Part shown: positions 16,737-24,861 of the stretch, in pieces
Layout: every line of letters starts with the position of its first letter
Position numbering within the stretch: position 1 is the stretch's first letter
Source: Pseudomonadota bacterium
GTDB taxonomy: Bacteria > Pseudomonadota > Gammaproteobacteria > Burkholderiales > Burkholderiaceae_C
Length of the DNA stretch: 48,955 bases
NCBI GenBank assembly: GCA_021815805.1
Contig: JAKAZQ010000024.1
Span: forward strand, 1 to 48,955
Direction of reading: 5' to 3'
The notes under the pieces: model-generated
The model's input: only the letters and a program-made list of their open reading frames with translations
The model's database searches: none
Told to the model about the DNA's origin: nothing
Translations under genes and position numbers: made by a program

Positions 16737-17204
16737 ATGCAGCCCATCGCGACGCCCGGACTCGAATTCTTCGCCGACCTGGAGGTGTCCGTGGGCGCGC
16801 CGCAGGAGGTCGGACGCACGGCGCATGGATTGCGGCGCCTGATTCCCATTCTCGGCGGCACGGTACGCGGCGAAGGCTGGCGCGGCGAGGTGCTGCCCGG
16901 CGGCGCCGATGTGCAATGCGTGGTCACGCCGCGCCTGGCCGAACTCGACGCGCGCTACATGCTGCGCACCGATTCCGGGGTGCTCATCTACGTGCACAAC
17001 CATGCCTTGCGCTGTGCGCCCGAGCAGGTCACGAGCCGTCTGGTGCGCGGCGAGCCGGTGGCGCCGGACGAGGTGTACTTTCGCTGCGCGCCGCGCTTCG
17101 ACGTCGCCGATCCGGCATGGCAGTGGGTGACCGAACACATGTTTCTGGGATCTGGCGTGCGTACTCCGGAGCACGTGTTCATTCGTGTGTTCCGCGTGCT
17201 CTGA
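16737..17204 (+). CDS. DUF3237 family protein
   Basis: A 155-residue beta-rich protein of the DUF3237 (UPF0311) family. It shows EFFADLEVSVGAPQEVG, ILGGTVRGEGWRGEVLPGGADVQ, YMLRTDSGVLIYVHN and FLGSGVRTPEHVFIRVFRVL, the order of conserved blocks in that family. No enzymatic activity is established. The start is uncertain: ATG 16737 begins near the conserved region, while ATG 16695 would add 14 residues; neither has a clear ribosome binding site. It follows the binding protein by 54 bp and may be cotranscribed with it. Its last 26 bases overlap the convergent GDSL gene. Confidence 0.8.
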   Translation: MQPIATPGLEFFADLEVSVGAPQEVGRTAHGLRRLIPILGGTVRGEGWRGEVLPGGADVQCVVTPRLAELDARYMLRTDSGVLIYVHNHALRCAPEQVTSRLVRGEPVAPDEVYFRCAPRFDVADPAWQWVTEHMFLGSGVRTPEHVFIRVFRVL

Positions 17205-18531
17205 GCCCGCCGGAGCCCGGCGCAGGCGTCAGCCAGCCGTTGGCGCGCAGTTGCCGCCACGCCGCGTCGGCCAGCATCTGGTGTCCGGCCGGCGTCGGGT
17301 GCAGCGAGTCGGCGAACAGCCAGTGCGGCAGGCTGCGCAGGTTCGCGCCGGCGCCGGGGTTCGGGGTCGACGCGTTGCACAGCAGCGAGGTTTCGAGATC
17401 GGGATCGCACCACGGATCGGCGACGTTGTCGAGCCCGAAGCGGCCCGGCTCGGACATCTGGCGCTCGAACAGCGCGTGCAGGTCGAGCCACGCGACCGGT
17501 TGTGCCTGGAGTTGCGAGGCCAGTCGCGTGTTGAACACGTCGACCAGCCGCGACAGGGCGTGGCAGGGCGTCGCCGGGTCGTTGCGGTCGCACGAGGCTG
17601 CGGCCCCGAGATGCTGGCCGAACGGCGTCAGCGCGGCATCGGGCAGGGTGGCGAGCAGCAGGTGGCTGGCGCCGAGTGTCAGCATGTCGCGCACCAGTCC
17701 GGCCAAGTCGTCGGCCGCCCGGCCCACCTGCTGCACGGCCGCGTCGCGGGGCAGCGCCAACGCCGCCAGGATGTCGTTGCTGCCGGCCAGCACGATGACC
17801 AGATCGCGCTCGCGCAGCGCGCCGAATTGCTCGCGGTGACGCCGCCATTGCTCGCGTACCGGATAGGTGAGCGCGCCGTATTCGTGGCCGATGCCCTGCC
17901 ATTGCGTGACGCGCGCGCCGCCCTGCGCATGGTTGGTGCAGTGGCGCGGCGCCTCGGGCTCCGACAGGTCGAAGGCGCAGGTCGCCGCGTCGGCGTCGCC
18001 GACGGTTCCGGCCGGAGTCAGGAACAGATCCCAGTCGAGCACGCGAAAGCCCACCAGGTTGGGACTCAGCGGCAGGCCGAGGCGCGCCGCCAGCCGGTCG
18101 CTCCAGTTCGCGCTGTCGAGGTCGTTGACGCTGAACTGGCCGCCCCGTGCGTAGGGTAGTTCGTAGGGCGTGCCGCTGGGGTAGACGAGCAGCGCGGCCA
18201 GCGTGTAGGCGCCGTCGTCGCTGAGACTGTCGCCGAACACCACGATGCGCTCGAAGCCGCCCGGCGGGCCGGCAGGGCGCGCCATCGCCGCGGCCGAGCA
18301 GGCGCAGCCCAGCAGCAACGCGCAACCGAGGCCTGCGGCGACGGCGCGTCCGCGCCGGCGCCACGCGAACCCGGGCGCGTGCGCGAGCTTGCCTGCAGGG
18401 GTGCGTGCAGGGGTGCGTGCGGGTCCGGTTGCGGGTGTGCGCGCGGGTACGGGTACGGGTGCGGGTGCGGCTGCGGGGGCGGCTGCGGGGGCGGCTGCGG
18501 GGGGCTGGCGGTGCGGATCGGCGGTCGGCAT
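17179..18531 (-). CDS. Secreted GDSL/SGNH esterase
   Basis: A 450-residue SGNH-family lipase/esterase. It carries block I FGDSLSDDG (catalytic Ser), a Gly-containing NHAQGGAR block, AGSND (oxyanion Asn) and DSLHPT (catalytic Asp and His). Several cysteines suggest disulfides and export. ATG 18531 has GGAG 6 bases upstream. The first 58 residues are Ala/Pro/Arg/Thr-rich low-complexity sequence, and a signal-like hydrophobic segment (RRRGRAVAAGLGCALLLGCACSAAA) begins only at about residue 60, an unusual layout. A start nearer the hydrophobic segment is possible, but no good start with a ribosome binding site was seen there. The substrate is unknown. Confidence 0.83.
   Translation of the reverse strand: MPTADPHRQPPAAAPAAAPAAAPAPVPVPARTPATGPARTPARTPAGKLAHAPGFAWRRRGRAVAAGLGCALLLGCACSAAAMARPAGPPGGFERIVVFGDSLSDDGAYTLAALLVYPSGTPYELPYARGGQFSVNDLDSANWSDRLAARLGLPLSPNLVGFRVLDWDLFLTPAGTVGDADAATCAFDLSEPEAPRHCTNHAQGGARVTQWQGIGHEYGALTYPVREQWRRHREQFGALRERDLVIVLAGSNDILAALALPRDAAVQQVGRAADDLAGLVRDMLTLGASHLLLATLPDAALTPFGQHLGAAASCDRNDPATPCHALSRLVDVFNTRLASQLQAQPVAWLDLHALFERQMSEPGRFGLDNVADPWCDPDLETSLLCNASTPNPGAGANLRSLPHWLFADSLHPTPAGHQMLADAAWRQLRANGWLTPAPGSGGLRARGTHE
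18444..18504. repeat. Hexamer and 12-mer microsatellite within the esterase gene
   Basis: Four CGGGTA/CGGGTG hexamers (18444-18467) are followed by about three copies of GGCTGCGGGGGC (18469-18504). They encode the Ala-Pro and Val-Pro part of the N-terminal tract. Both unit lengths are multiples of 3, so changes in copy number keep the frame. Confidence 0.75.
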
Positions 18532-18658
18532 GCTGGGCTCCACGCGTGCGCCAGCGCACGCTGCCCGAGCATTGCAGCATGCGCCCGCCGACCTTGGTGG
18601 CGCAGCGGGAACCGCGGGCATGCCGGGTGCCGCATGCCGCAGCGGCGCCGGCCTGCGT

Positions 18659-19750
18659 TCAGCGCTCGTCGAACGAGATCTCGACCTGCTCGGTCAGCGG
18701 ATGGGCCTGGCAGGCGAGAATGAAGCCGGCGTCGATGTCGGCCTTTTCCAGCGCGAAATTCCGGTCCATGCGCACTTCCCCGCACAGCAGCCGGGCGCGG
18801 CACGTGCCGCATACGCCGGAGGTGCAGGAGTAGGGAAGGTCCAGGCCGGCCGCCGTCGCGACGTCGAGAATGCTCGGGTCGCCCTGGCGGAAATCCACGA
18901 CGTGGCTGAGTCCGTCGCGCCGGATGGTGACACGCGCCATCGGCGGATCGCGCGTCTCGGCGTGGTGCATCACCGCCCCGCCGGCGCCGTCCCGTGCTTC
19001 GCCGGGAGCCACGCCGAAGCGTTCGATGTGGATGCGTTCGGCCGGCACGCCGGCGGCGCGCAGCGCGGCCTCGGCCTGGTCGTTCATCTGGTACGGGCCG
19101 CAGACGAAGGCGTGGTCCACGGTCGGGGCCTGCACCACGCTGCGCAGGAAGGCGCTCACCCGCTCGGCGTCGAGCACCCCCTGGTGCAACGCCGATTCCG
19201 ACTGCTCGTCCGAGAACACGTAATGCAGTTGCAGGCGTGCCAGGAAGCGGTTTTTCAGGTCCTCCAGCTCTTCCTTGAACATGGTCGAGCGCAGGCTGCG
19301 ATTGCCGTACAGCAGCGTGAAGCGGCTGCGCGGCTCGCGTGCCAGCACGGTCTTCAGGATCGACAGCACGGGGGTGATGCCGCTGCCCCCGGCAATGCCC
19401 AGGTAGTGGCGGGCCGCGTGCGGATCGAGCGGGACGTAGAAGCGGCCCTGCGGCGGCATGATCTCGATGCTGTCCCCGGCGCGCAGGCTGTCGGCGATCC
19501 AGTTCGAGAACACGCCGCCGCGCACCTTGCGCACGCCGATGCGCAGGATGTCGTCGTCCAGTCCGGCGCATACGGAGTACGAGCGCCGAATCTCCTTGCC
19601 TCCGACACTGGCGCGCAGCGTCAGGTACTGCCCCTGCGTGAAGGCGAAGCGTTCGCGCAGATCCTGGGGAATGTCGAAGCTGACAATCACGGCTTCGTCC
19701 GTGTCCGGCTCGATGGCGCGTACGCGCAGGGCATAGAAGTGGGTGTCCAT
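18659..19750 (-). CDS. paaE: Phenylacetyl-CoA epoxidase reductase subunit
   Basis: PaaE carries electrons from NADPH to the PaaAC di-iron centre of the ring-1,2-epoxidase. The 363-residue protein has an N-terminal FAD/FNR-type domain (RRSYSVCAG for FAD; GIAGGSGITP and CGPYQMN for the nucleotide) and a C-terminal plant-type [2Fe-2S] ferredoxin domain (CTSGVCGTC with a last Cys in ILACQAHP). The ATG at 19750 is chosen because it starts the conserved domain; the frame is open upstream. It is the last gene of paaABCDE, 34 bp after paaD. Confidence 0.95.
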   Translation of the reverse strand: MDTHFYALRVRAIEPDTDEAVIVSFDIPQDLRERFAFTQGQYLTLRASVGGKEIRRSYSVCAGLDDDILRIGVRKVRGGVFSNWIADSLRAGDSIEIMPPQGRFYVPLDPHAARHYLGIAGGSGITPVLSILKTVLAREPRSRFTLLYGNRSLRSTMFKEELEDLKNRFLARLQLHYVFSDEQSESALHQGVLDAERVSAFLRSVVQAPTVDHAFVCGPYQMNDQAEAALRAAGVPAERIHIERFGVAPGEARDGAGGAVMHHAETRDPPMARVTIRRDGLSHVVDFRQGDPSILDVATAAGLDLPYSCTSGVCGTCRARLLCGEVRMDRNFALEKADIDAGFILACQAHPLTEQVEISFDER

Positions 19751-19784
19751 GGGGGCGGCGCTGCAGGCTGCGGCCGGCAGCCGG

Positions 19785-20321
19785 TCAAAGGGGTTTGAAA
19801 TAGTCGAAGGGCTCGGCGCAGTCCAGGCAGCGCCACAGCGACTTGCAGGGGGTCGAGCCGAACCCGGCGAGCTGCGCGGTGCGGGCACTGCCGCAGCGCG
19901 GGCATGGCGGCGCGGCATCGCGGTGCAGCAGCATCACGGCCTGCGTCGCGTCAGCGCCCGCCGCGGCCGTGGCGCAGCGCGCCTGGGGCGGCGCGATGCC
20001 GTAGGCGAGCAGCTTGCTTCGCCCCGCCGCGCTGATCCAGTCCGTGCTCCAGGCCGGCGCCCGGCGCAGTTCGGTCTGCACCGGGCCGAGACCGGCCTCG
20101 AGCAGCGCCCGGCGCACGTCGTGCTCGATGACCTCGGTCGCCGGGCAGCCGGAGTAGGTCGGCGTGAGCACGACGTGCAGGCTGCCGTCGTCGGCCTCCG
20201 CGACGTCGCGCACGATGCCGAGGTCGCACACCGAGATCGCCGGGATCTCGGGGTCGGCGACGTCCTGCAGCACCTCCCAGGCACGGCGCGTGCGCGCCGG
20301 CGCGGTCGCCGGCATGTTCAC
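19785..20321 (-). CDS. paaD: Phenylacetyl-CoA epoxidase assembly factor PaaD
   Basis: A 178-residue protein related to the SufT/MIP18 (DUF59) family, needed for a functional epoxidase complex, probably for metal-centre maturation. The N-terminal part has DPEIPAISVCDLGIVRDV and a TPTYSGCPATEVI block. The C-terminal part has a zinc-ribbon-like CPRC, C and CLDC arrangement before the terminal DYFKPL. The GTG at 20321 overlaps the paaC stop (GTGA) and is 6 bases after GGGAGG; the ATG two codons on (20315) is 12 bases away, so GTG is preferred. It lies in the operon between paaC and paaE. Confidence 0.92.
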   Translation of the reverse strand: MNMPATAPARTRRAWEVLQDVADPEIPAISVCDLGIVRDVAEADDGSLHVVLTPTYSGCPATEVIEHDVRRALLEAGLGPVQTELRRAPAWSTDWISAAGRSKLLAYGIAPPQARCATAAAGADATQAVMLLHRDAAPPCPRCGSARTAQLAGFGSTPCKSLWRCLDCAEPFDYFKPL

Positions 20322-21088
20322 CAGGCGCCTCCCGGATAGGCGCGCTGCAGGTACTGCATCTCGGCCAGCAGATGGCCCATGTGCTCGCTGTGCACGCCGT
20401 GGCGTCCACGACTGCGGAACGCGCTGTCCTGCGGCACACGCAGCGTCGCCTGCTCGAGGGCCGCGCGCATGCGCTCGAGCCATGGCTGTCGCAGATCCGA
20501 CCAGCGCGGGCCGAGTCCGCTGGTCGCCGCGGCGTCGTCGATCGCGTCCGGCTCGAACAGCTCCTGGTGATAGGGCCACAGCGCATCCAGCGCCTGCTGG
20601 GTGCGCAGGTGCGAGGTCTCGGTGCCGTCGCCGAGGCGCAGCACCCAGTCGGCGGCATGGCGCACGTGATAGCGCGCTTCCTTCACCGCCTTCTGCGCCA
20701 CGGCTGCGAGTTCGGCATCCTGCGAATCCTGCAGACCCTGCCAGAGCAGTTCCAGCAGCAGCGCCACCATGAGGTTGCGCACCATCGCCCAGGCGAAGTC
20801 GCCGCGTGGCAGTTCGACCAGCGTGGGGTTGAAGTAGTCGCGCTCCTCGCGCAGGAAGGCGAGTTGATCCTCGTCGAAACCACCGCCGAGCTGCCCGGCG
20901 CGCGTGAGCACGCCGCGCGCCTGGCCGATCAGGTCCAGCGCCAGGTTGCCGAGCGCGATGTCCTCCTCGAGGACGGGCGCGTGGCCGGTCCATTCGCCGA
21001 GGCGCTGGGCGTGGATCAGGCAGAGGTCGCCGAGGCGCAGCAGATAGCGCACGGCGGGGTCTTCGAGCGGGCGGATGGAATCTTGCAT
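20318..21088 (-). CDS. paaC: Phenylacetyl-CoA epoxidase subunit PaaC
   Basis: The structural ferritin-like subunit of the PaaABCE epoxidase (256 residues, usual length). It has LRLGDLCLIHAQRLGEWTGHAPVLEEDIALGNLALDLIGQAR-like family blocks at the N-terminus (residues 17-58) and EARYHVRHAADWVLRLGDGTETS in the middle, keeping the helical four-helix-bundle arrangement. It does not carry the functional di-iron site, which is in PaaA. The gene starts 51 bp after paaB and its stop overlaps the paaD start. Confidence 0.95.
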   Translation of the reverse strand: MQDSIRPLEDPAVRYLLRLGDLCLIHAQRLGEWTGHAPVLEEDIALGNLALDLIGQARGVLTRAGQLGGGFDEDQLAFLREERDYFNPTLVELPRGDFAWAMVRNLMVALLLELLWQGLQDSQDAELAAVAQKAVKEARYHVRHAADWVLRLGDGTETSHLRTQQALDALWPYHQELFEPDAIDDAAATSGLGPRWSDLRQPWLERMRAALEQATLRVPQDSAFRSRGRHGVHSEHMGHLLAEMQYLQRAYPGGAW

Positions 21089-21139
21089 GGCGGGTTTGCG
21101 AAGGGCGGGTGCCGCGCGTGCCGGCAGCCGCGGGCAGGC

Positions 21140-21442
21140 TCACATGTGGTCAACTTCGGCGGGCAGCTTGTAGAAGGTCGGGTGGCGGTACACCTTGTCC
21201 TCCATCGGGTCGAAGTACATGTCCTTGTCGCCCGGGTCGCTGGCGGTGATCTGGTCCGAGCGCACGACCCAGATGCTGCAGCCCTCCTGGCGCCGGGTGT
21301 AGACGTCACGCCCGAGTTCCAGCGCCATGCGCGCATCCGGGGCATGCAGGCTGCCGCAGTGCTTGTGGTCGAGTCCCGCCTTGCTGCGCACGAAGACTTC
21401 CCACAGGGGCCACTCGGTCTGGGGGGGATGCGGTTCGCTCAT
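21140..21442 (-). CDS. paaB: Phenylacetyl-CoA epoxidase subunit PaaB
   Basis: The small subunit of the epoxidase complex that bridges catalytic dimers (100 residues, usual length). It contains WPLWEVFVRSKAGLDHKHCGSLHA and DARMALELGRDVYTRR, then IWVVRSDQI and a conserved ending VYRHPTFYKLP. The ATG at 21442 is 26 bases after the paaA stop codon. It is the second gene of paaABCDE. Confidence 0.96.
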   Translation of the reverse strand: MSEPHPPQTEWPLWEVFVRSKAGLDHKHCGSLHAPDARMALELGRDVYTRRQEGCSIWVVRSDQITASDPGDKDMYFDPMEDKVYRHPTFYKLPAEVDHM

Positions 21443-21468
21443 GGTGTCGTTTCCTCGGATCGGTGGAG

Positions 21469-22476
21469 TCATGCGGCCAGCGGGGTGCTGCGCGCGGCGG
21501 CCTTCGCCGCGTGCGCCTGCGCCGCTGCGCGCACCCAGGCGCCGTCTTCCCACGCCTTCACGCGCGCTGCCAGACGCTCGCGGTTGCAGGGGCCGTCGCC
21601 TGCGATGACGCGATGGAACTCGTCCCAGTCGATGGGGCCGAAATCGTAGTGATTGCGCTGCTCGTTCCAGGCCAGCTGCGGATCCGGCAGCGATACGCCG
21701 AGCAGCTTGGCCTGCTCGACCGTGGCGTCGACGAATTTCTGGCGCAGGTCGTCGTTGGAGATGCGCTTGATGCCCCAGCGCATGCTCTGCGCGCTGTGCG
21801 TGCTGGAACTGTCGGGAGGCCCGAACATCATCAGGCTCGGCCACCACCAGCGATTCACCGCGTCCTGCACCATGTCGCGCTGCCGCTGCGTGCCGTCGCG
21901 CATCATGGTCAGCAACGCGTCGTAGCCCTGGCGCTGGTGAAAGCTTTCCTCGCGGCAGATGCGGATCATCGCGCGTGCGTACGGCGCATAGGAGCAGCGG
22001 CACAGCGGCACCTGGTTCATGATCGCCGCGCCGTCGACCAGCCAGCCGATCACCCCGACGTCGGCCCAGGTCAAGGTCGGGTAGTTGAAGATGGAGCTGT
22101 ACTTGGCGCGTCCCTGGTGCAGCGCGTCGAGCAGTTCGTCGCGCGAAGTGCCGAGGGTCTCGGCGGCGGCGTAGAGATACAGGCCATGGCCGCCTTCGTC
22201 CTGCACCTTGGCCAGCAGAATGGCCTTGCGCTTGAGGGTCGGCGCCCGGGTGATCCAGTTGCCTTCGGGCAGCATGCCGACGATTTCCGAATGCGCATGC
22301 TGGCTGATCTGGCGTACCAGGGTCTTGCGGTAGTGATCGGGCATCCAGTCCTTGGCCTCGATGAAGCCGCCGTCGTCGATGCGGGCATCGAAGCGGCGAA
22401 GCAGCTCCTGTTCGACGGCGTGGCGCGGAGCCTGGGCGTTTTCCTGTGGACCGAGGTCCATGGCTTGCGTGTACAT
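21469..22476 (-). CDS. paaA: Phenylacetyl-CoA epoxidase catalytic subunit PaaA
   Basis: The di-iron oxygenase subunit that forms the ring-1,2-epoxide of phenylacetyl-CoA, the committed step of aerobic phenylacetate degradation. The 335-residue product begins MYTQAMDLG, as in betaproteobacterial PaaA. It holds ferritin-like metal-ligand helices ([13 protein letters not shown] with an ExxH-type pair, and [15 protein letters not shown] with the second ExxH) and the conserved [19 protein letters not shown]. The frame extends to 22590, but that would cross the operator palindrome; Met at 22476 is the natural start. Other paa genes (ring opening, ligase) are not in the window. Confidence 0.96.
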   Translation of the reverse strand: MYTQAMDLGPQENAQAPRHAVEQELLRRFDARIDDGGFIEAKDWMPDHYRKTLVRQISQHAHSEIVGMLPEGNWITRAPTLKRKAILLAKVQDEGGHGLYLYAAAETLGTSRDELLDALHQGRAKYSSIFNYPTLTWADVGVIGWLVDGAAIMNQVPLCRCSYAPYARAMIRICREESFHQRQGYDALLTMMRDGTQRQRDMVQDAVNRWWWPSLMMFGPPDSSSTHSAQSMRWGIKRISNDDLRQKFVDATVEQAKLLGVSLPDPQLAWNEQRNHYDFGPIDWDEFHRVIAGDGPCNRERLAARVKAWEDGAWVRAAAQAHAAKAAARSTPLAA

Positions 22477-22589
22477 GGCGGACGATGGGTCGTGAGAGGC
22501 ATCGGTGCCGGTCTGCGCAGGCTGGGACACCTGCGCCGCCGCACGGAGGCGGGGCCGGGGGCATGGCATGCGGTCGATCGGCAAATTCA

Positions 22590-22603
22590 ACCAACCGGTC
22601 GGT
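22590..22603. promoter_or_regulatory. TetR-type palindrome upstream of paaA
   Basis: ACCAACCGGTCGGT at 22590-22603 (ACCGACCGGTTGGT on the paa strand) is a near-perfect dyad overlapping a TTGACC hexamer, a -35 candidate, about 115 bp before paaA. ACCGACCGGTCGGT-like sites are typical of TetR-family PaaR regulators in betaproteobacteria. No regulator gene lies in the window. Confidence 0.65.
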
Positions 22604-22702
22604 CAATGATAGAAGGCGCCATGCAGGGGGCGCAAGGCGCCGTACCCCTGGGCAAACCCGACCCCCGGGTGCGCCGCGCGCGACGGCGCGGCGCAGCGAC
22701 GC

Positions 22703-24259
22703 TCAGCGGAAGTACAGCAGCTGGGCCGCCACGCCCAGCAGCACCAGCAGCGCCGCGATGCGCACGTCCCGCGGCAGACGCGGCAGGTTGTCGCGCCGCA
22801 CCAGCGCGAGTTGCCCGCCGTGCGGTGGTGGGCGATCGGCGCGGCGCTGCAGCAGCAGCCAGGGCAGCGCGAGCAGGCCGGTGATCGCGAACACCACTCC
22901 ACCCACAACGGCGAAGTGGAATTCCAGCCATCCGGCCAGCTTGGCGGCGAACAGCAATGCGCTGGCGGCGTGCGCGCTGACCAGCGTGCGCAGCGCGGCA
23001 CTGGCGCCGAAGGACGGGCAGGTCAGGCCGAGCGCGAACAGCGCCAGGATGGGCGAGACCACGTAGGCCATCATCTCCTGCAGGTAGGCCCACAAGCCTG
23101 CGAAATGCTGGATGACCGGCGCCCAGGTTCCGGCCGCGAGCGCGAACAGCAGGGTCGCGACGCGCCCGAACAGCGCAAGATGCCGCGTCGAGATGCGGGG
23201 AAAGGCCGGGCGCACGAAATCCGCCGACAGCAACGTCGCCGCGGAGTTCAGCGTGGCCGAGCAGGTCGACATCAACGCGGCCAGCAGGCCGGCGAGGATC
23301 ACCCCCGCCATGCCCGGAGGAGCGAAGCGGGCGACCATCGTGGGCCAGACCTGGTCGGCCTGCTGCAGGTCCGGCAGCAGCGGGATGGCCATTGCGCCGG
23401 GCAGGGTCATCAGGAACAGCGGCAGCAGCTTCAGCGCCGCGGCGATCATCGCGCCGCGCGAGGCCGCGGGGAGATCCCTGGCGGCGAGCACGCGCTGGGC
23501 GATGTGCTGGTTCAGGTTCCAGTAGTACATGCAGGCCACGGGCACGCCGGTCAGCAGCCCGATCCAGGGCACGCCGGGGTCGTCGCCGGGGCGCAGCAGG
23601 TGCAGGTGCTCGGCGGGGACCCGCTGCAGCACCTCGCCCCAGGAGAAACCGAACTTGCCGAACACGATCCACGCCAGCGCGGCCGATCCGAGCAGCAGCA
23701 CCACGGTCTGCATGACGTCGGTGTAGACCACGGCGCGCAGCCCGCCGGCCGCCGTGTAGGCCGCCGTGAACAGCGCGATGGCCAGCGTGGCGTGCTGCAG
23801 TTGCAGGCCCGGCACGAAGGTGCGCAGCACCAGCGAGCCCGCGTACAACGCGCCCGCTGTGTCCACCACCAGCACGAGCAGCAGCGCGGTGCCCGACAGG
23901 TACTTGCGCAGCCGGACATCGAAGCGTCGCTCCATGAACTCGGGGATGGTCGAGATGCGCGCGCGCAGCAGCAACGGCAGGATCAGGAAGCTGGAAACCA
24001 CCAGGGTCAGGCTGGCCATCCACTCGTAGTTGGCCACCGAGATGCCGCTGCGGTAGGCCGCTCCGGGCAGGCCGAGCAGCGTGTCGGAGGACATGTTGGA
24101 CGAGAACAGCGAGAAGCCCACCGCGAGCGGGCCGAGCGAGCGCCCGGCGAGAAACAGTTCGAGGGACGTGGTCCGGGCACGGGTGGCGCACAGGCCGATC
24201 ACCGCGGTCAGCGCGAAATACAGGACGATGGCGATGACATCGAGTCGGTGCAGGGCCAT
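22703..24259 (-). CDS. Sodium:solute symporter family (SSS) transporter
   Basis: An inner-membrane transporter of 518 residues with about 13-14 hydrophobic segments, normal for the SSS family (SGLT/PutP type). The N-terminus reads VIAIVLYFALTAVIGL, followed by the family loop LFLAGRSLGPLAVGFSLFSSNMSSDTLLGLPGAAYRSG, which contributes to Na+ and substrate binding. STIPEFMERRF is another family block. ATG 24259 is chosen because the first helix follows at once. It is on the same strand as the paa operon but separated by 226 bp and the paa operator, so it is likely a separate unit upstream of it. The substrate is unknown; an organic acid or sugar is possible. Confidence 0.9.
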   Translation of the reverse strand: MALHRLDVIAIVLYFALTAVIGLCATRARTTSLELFLAGRSLGPLAVGFSLFSSNMSSDTLLGLPGAAYRSGISVANYEWMASLTLVVSSFLILPLLLRARISTIPEFMERRFDVRLRKYLSGTALLLVLVVDTAGALYAGSLVLRTFVPGLQLQHATLAIALFTAAYTAAGGLRAVVYTDVMQTVVLLLGSAALAWIVFGKFGFSWGEVLQRVPAEHLHLLRPGDDPGVPWIGLLTGVPVACMYYWNLNQHIAQRVLAARDLPAASRGAMIAAALKLLPLFLMTLPGAMAIPLLPDLQQADQVWPTMVARFAPPGMAGVILAGLLAALMSTCSATLNSAATLLSADFVRPAFPRISTRHLALFGRVATLLFALAAGTWAPVIQHFAGLWAYLQEMMAYVVSPILALFALGLTCPSFGASAALRTLVSAHAASALLFAAKLAGWLEFHFAVVGGVVFAITGLLALPWLLLQRRADRPPPHGGQLALVRRDNLPRLPRDVRIAALLVLLGVAAQLLYFR

Positions 24260-24861
24260 GGGGTGTTGCCGTGCGGGCGGTGTTGCCGCGCGGGCGCGCG
24301 GCAGGTCTTCGATCGGGCCGTGCAGCGGCGGCTCGTGCACGAGGCGGAGGCGTGATGCCATGGCGCAAGCATGGCGTGTTTGCATCGCGGCTTGATTCCG
24401 TCGCGGGACCATGGCGTGATGGATTCCGTGGCCGCGCCCATGACGGAACCGGAACGCTGACGGGAACCGTAACAGCGCCCGCGAACACATACCTCGACAG
24501 GGTTGTATGCCCTGATGATCGACGCGTCGGCAGGGATTTTGTCCGGCATGCGCCACGGCGGTTTCGTGATCCTCCGGTGGCGGCAAACCGCCGAAGCAGC
24601 GCGAGCATCGCAAGGGCTCGATGACCATTTTGACGCTTATGCCCTGAATAACAGGCCGTTAAAATATCCAATGGAGTATTTTAACGGCCTGTGAAAGGCC
24701 GGTTAAATTCCCGGTGATATTTCGTATCGAGGTTTTCGGGGTGGTTCCCTGGTTTACATTGCGCGGCTGCAATGCACCGTCGATGAATATCCTGCGAGGT
24801 GCCGACGATATTCCTGCGCCGGCGTGCGCGACAAACCTTTCAAATCCTGCGGGATATTTTC
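24260..24861. other. 600-bp gene-free divergent region
   Basis: Between the divergent SSS transporter and the DUF2827 gene no convincing reading frame is seen. It holds two inverted repeats: CGGCGGTTT (24556-24564) with AAACCGCCG (24585-24593), and the long palindrome at 24651-24692. The stretch from about 24610 is clearly more AT-rich than the surroundings. GGCCG(G)TTAAA occurs three times between 24654 and 24710. Confidence 0.6.
24651..24692. repeat. 42-nt near-perfect palindrome
   Basis: ACAGGCCGTTAAAATA (24651-24666) is an exact inverted copy of TATTTTAACGGCCTGT (24677-24692). The central ten bases (TCCAATGGAG) continue the symmetry with one unpaired base (TCCA/TGGA). No U-run follows on either strand, so it is not a standard terminator. 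It could be an operator, a cruciform-forming site or an RNA hairpin. Confidence 0.85.

Noticed and set aside
15072..17174. N-terminal extension of glpD up to 17174
   Set aside because: The frame is open, but the extension is antisense to the binding-protein gene. GTG 15071, with its ribosome binding site, gives a normal GlpD.
24651..24692. An integron attC site
   Set aside because: attC sites have RYYYAAC at the left and GTTRRRY at the right. Here the order is GTTAAAA left and TTTTAAC right, and no cassette array or integron integrase is present.
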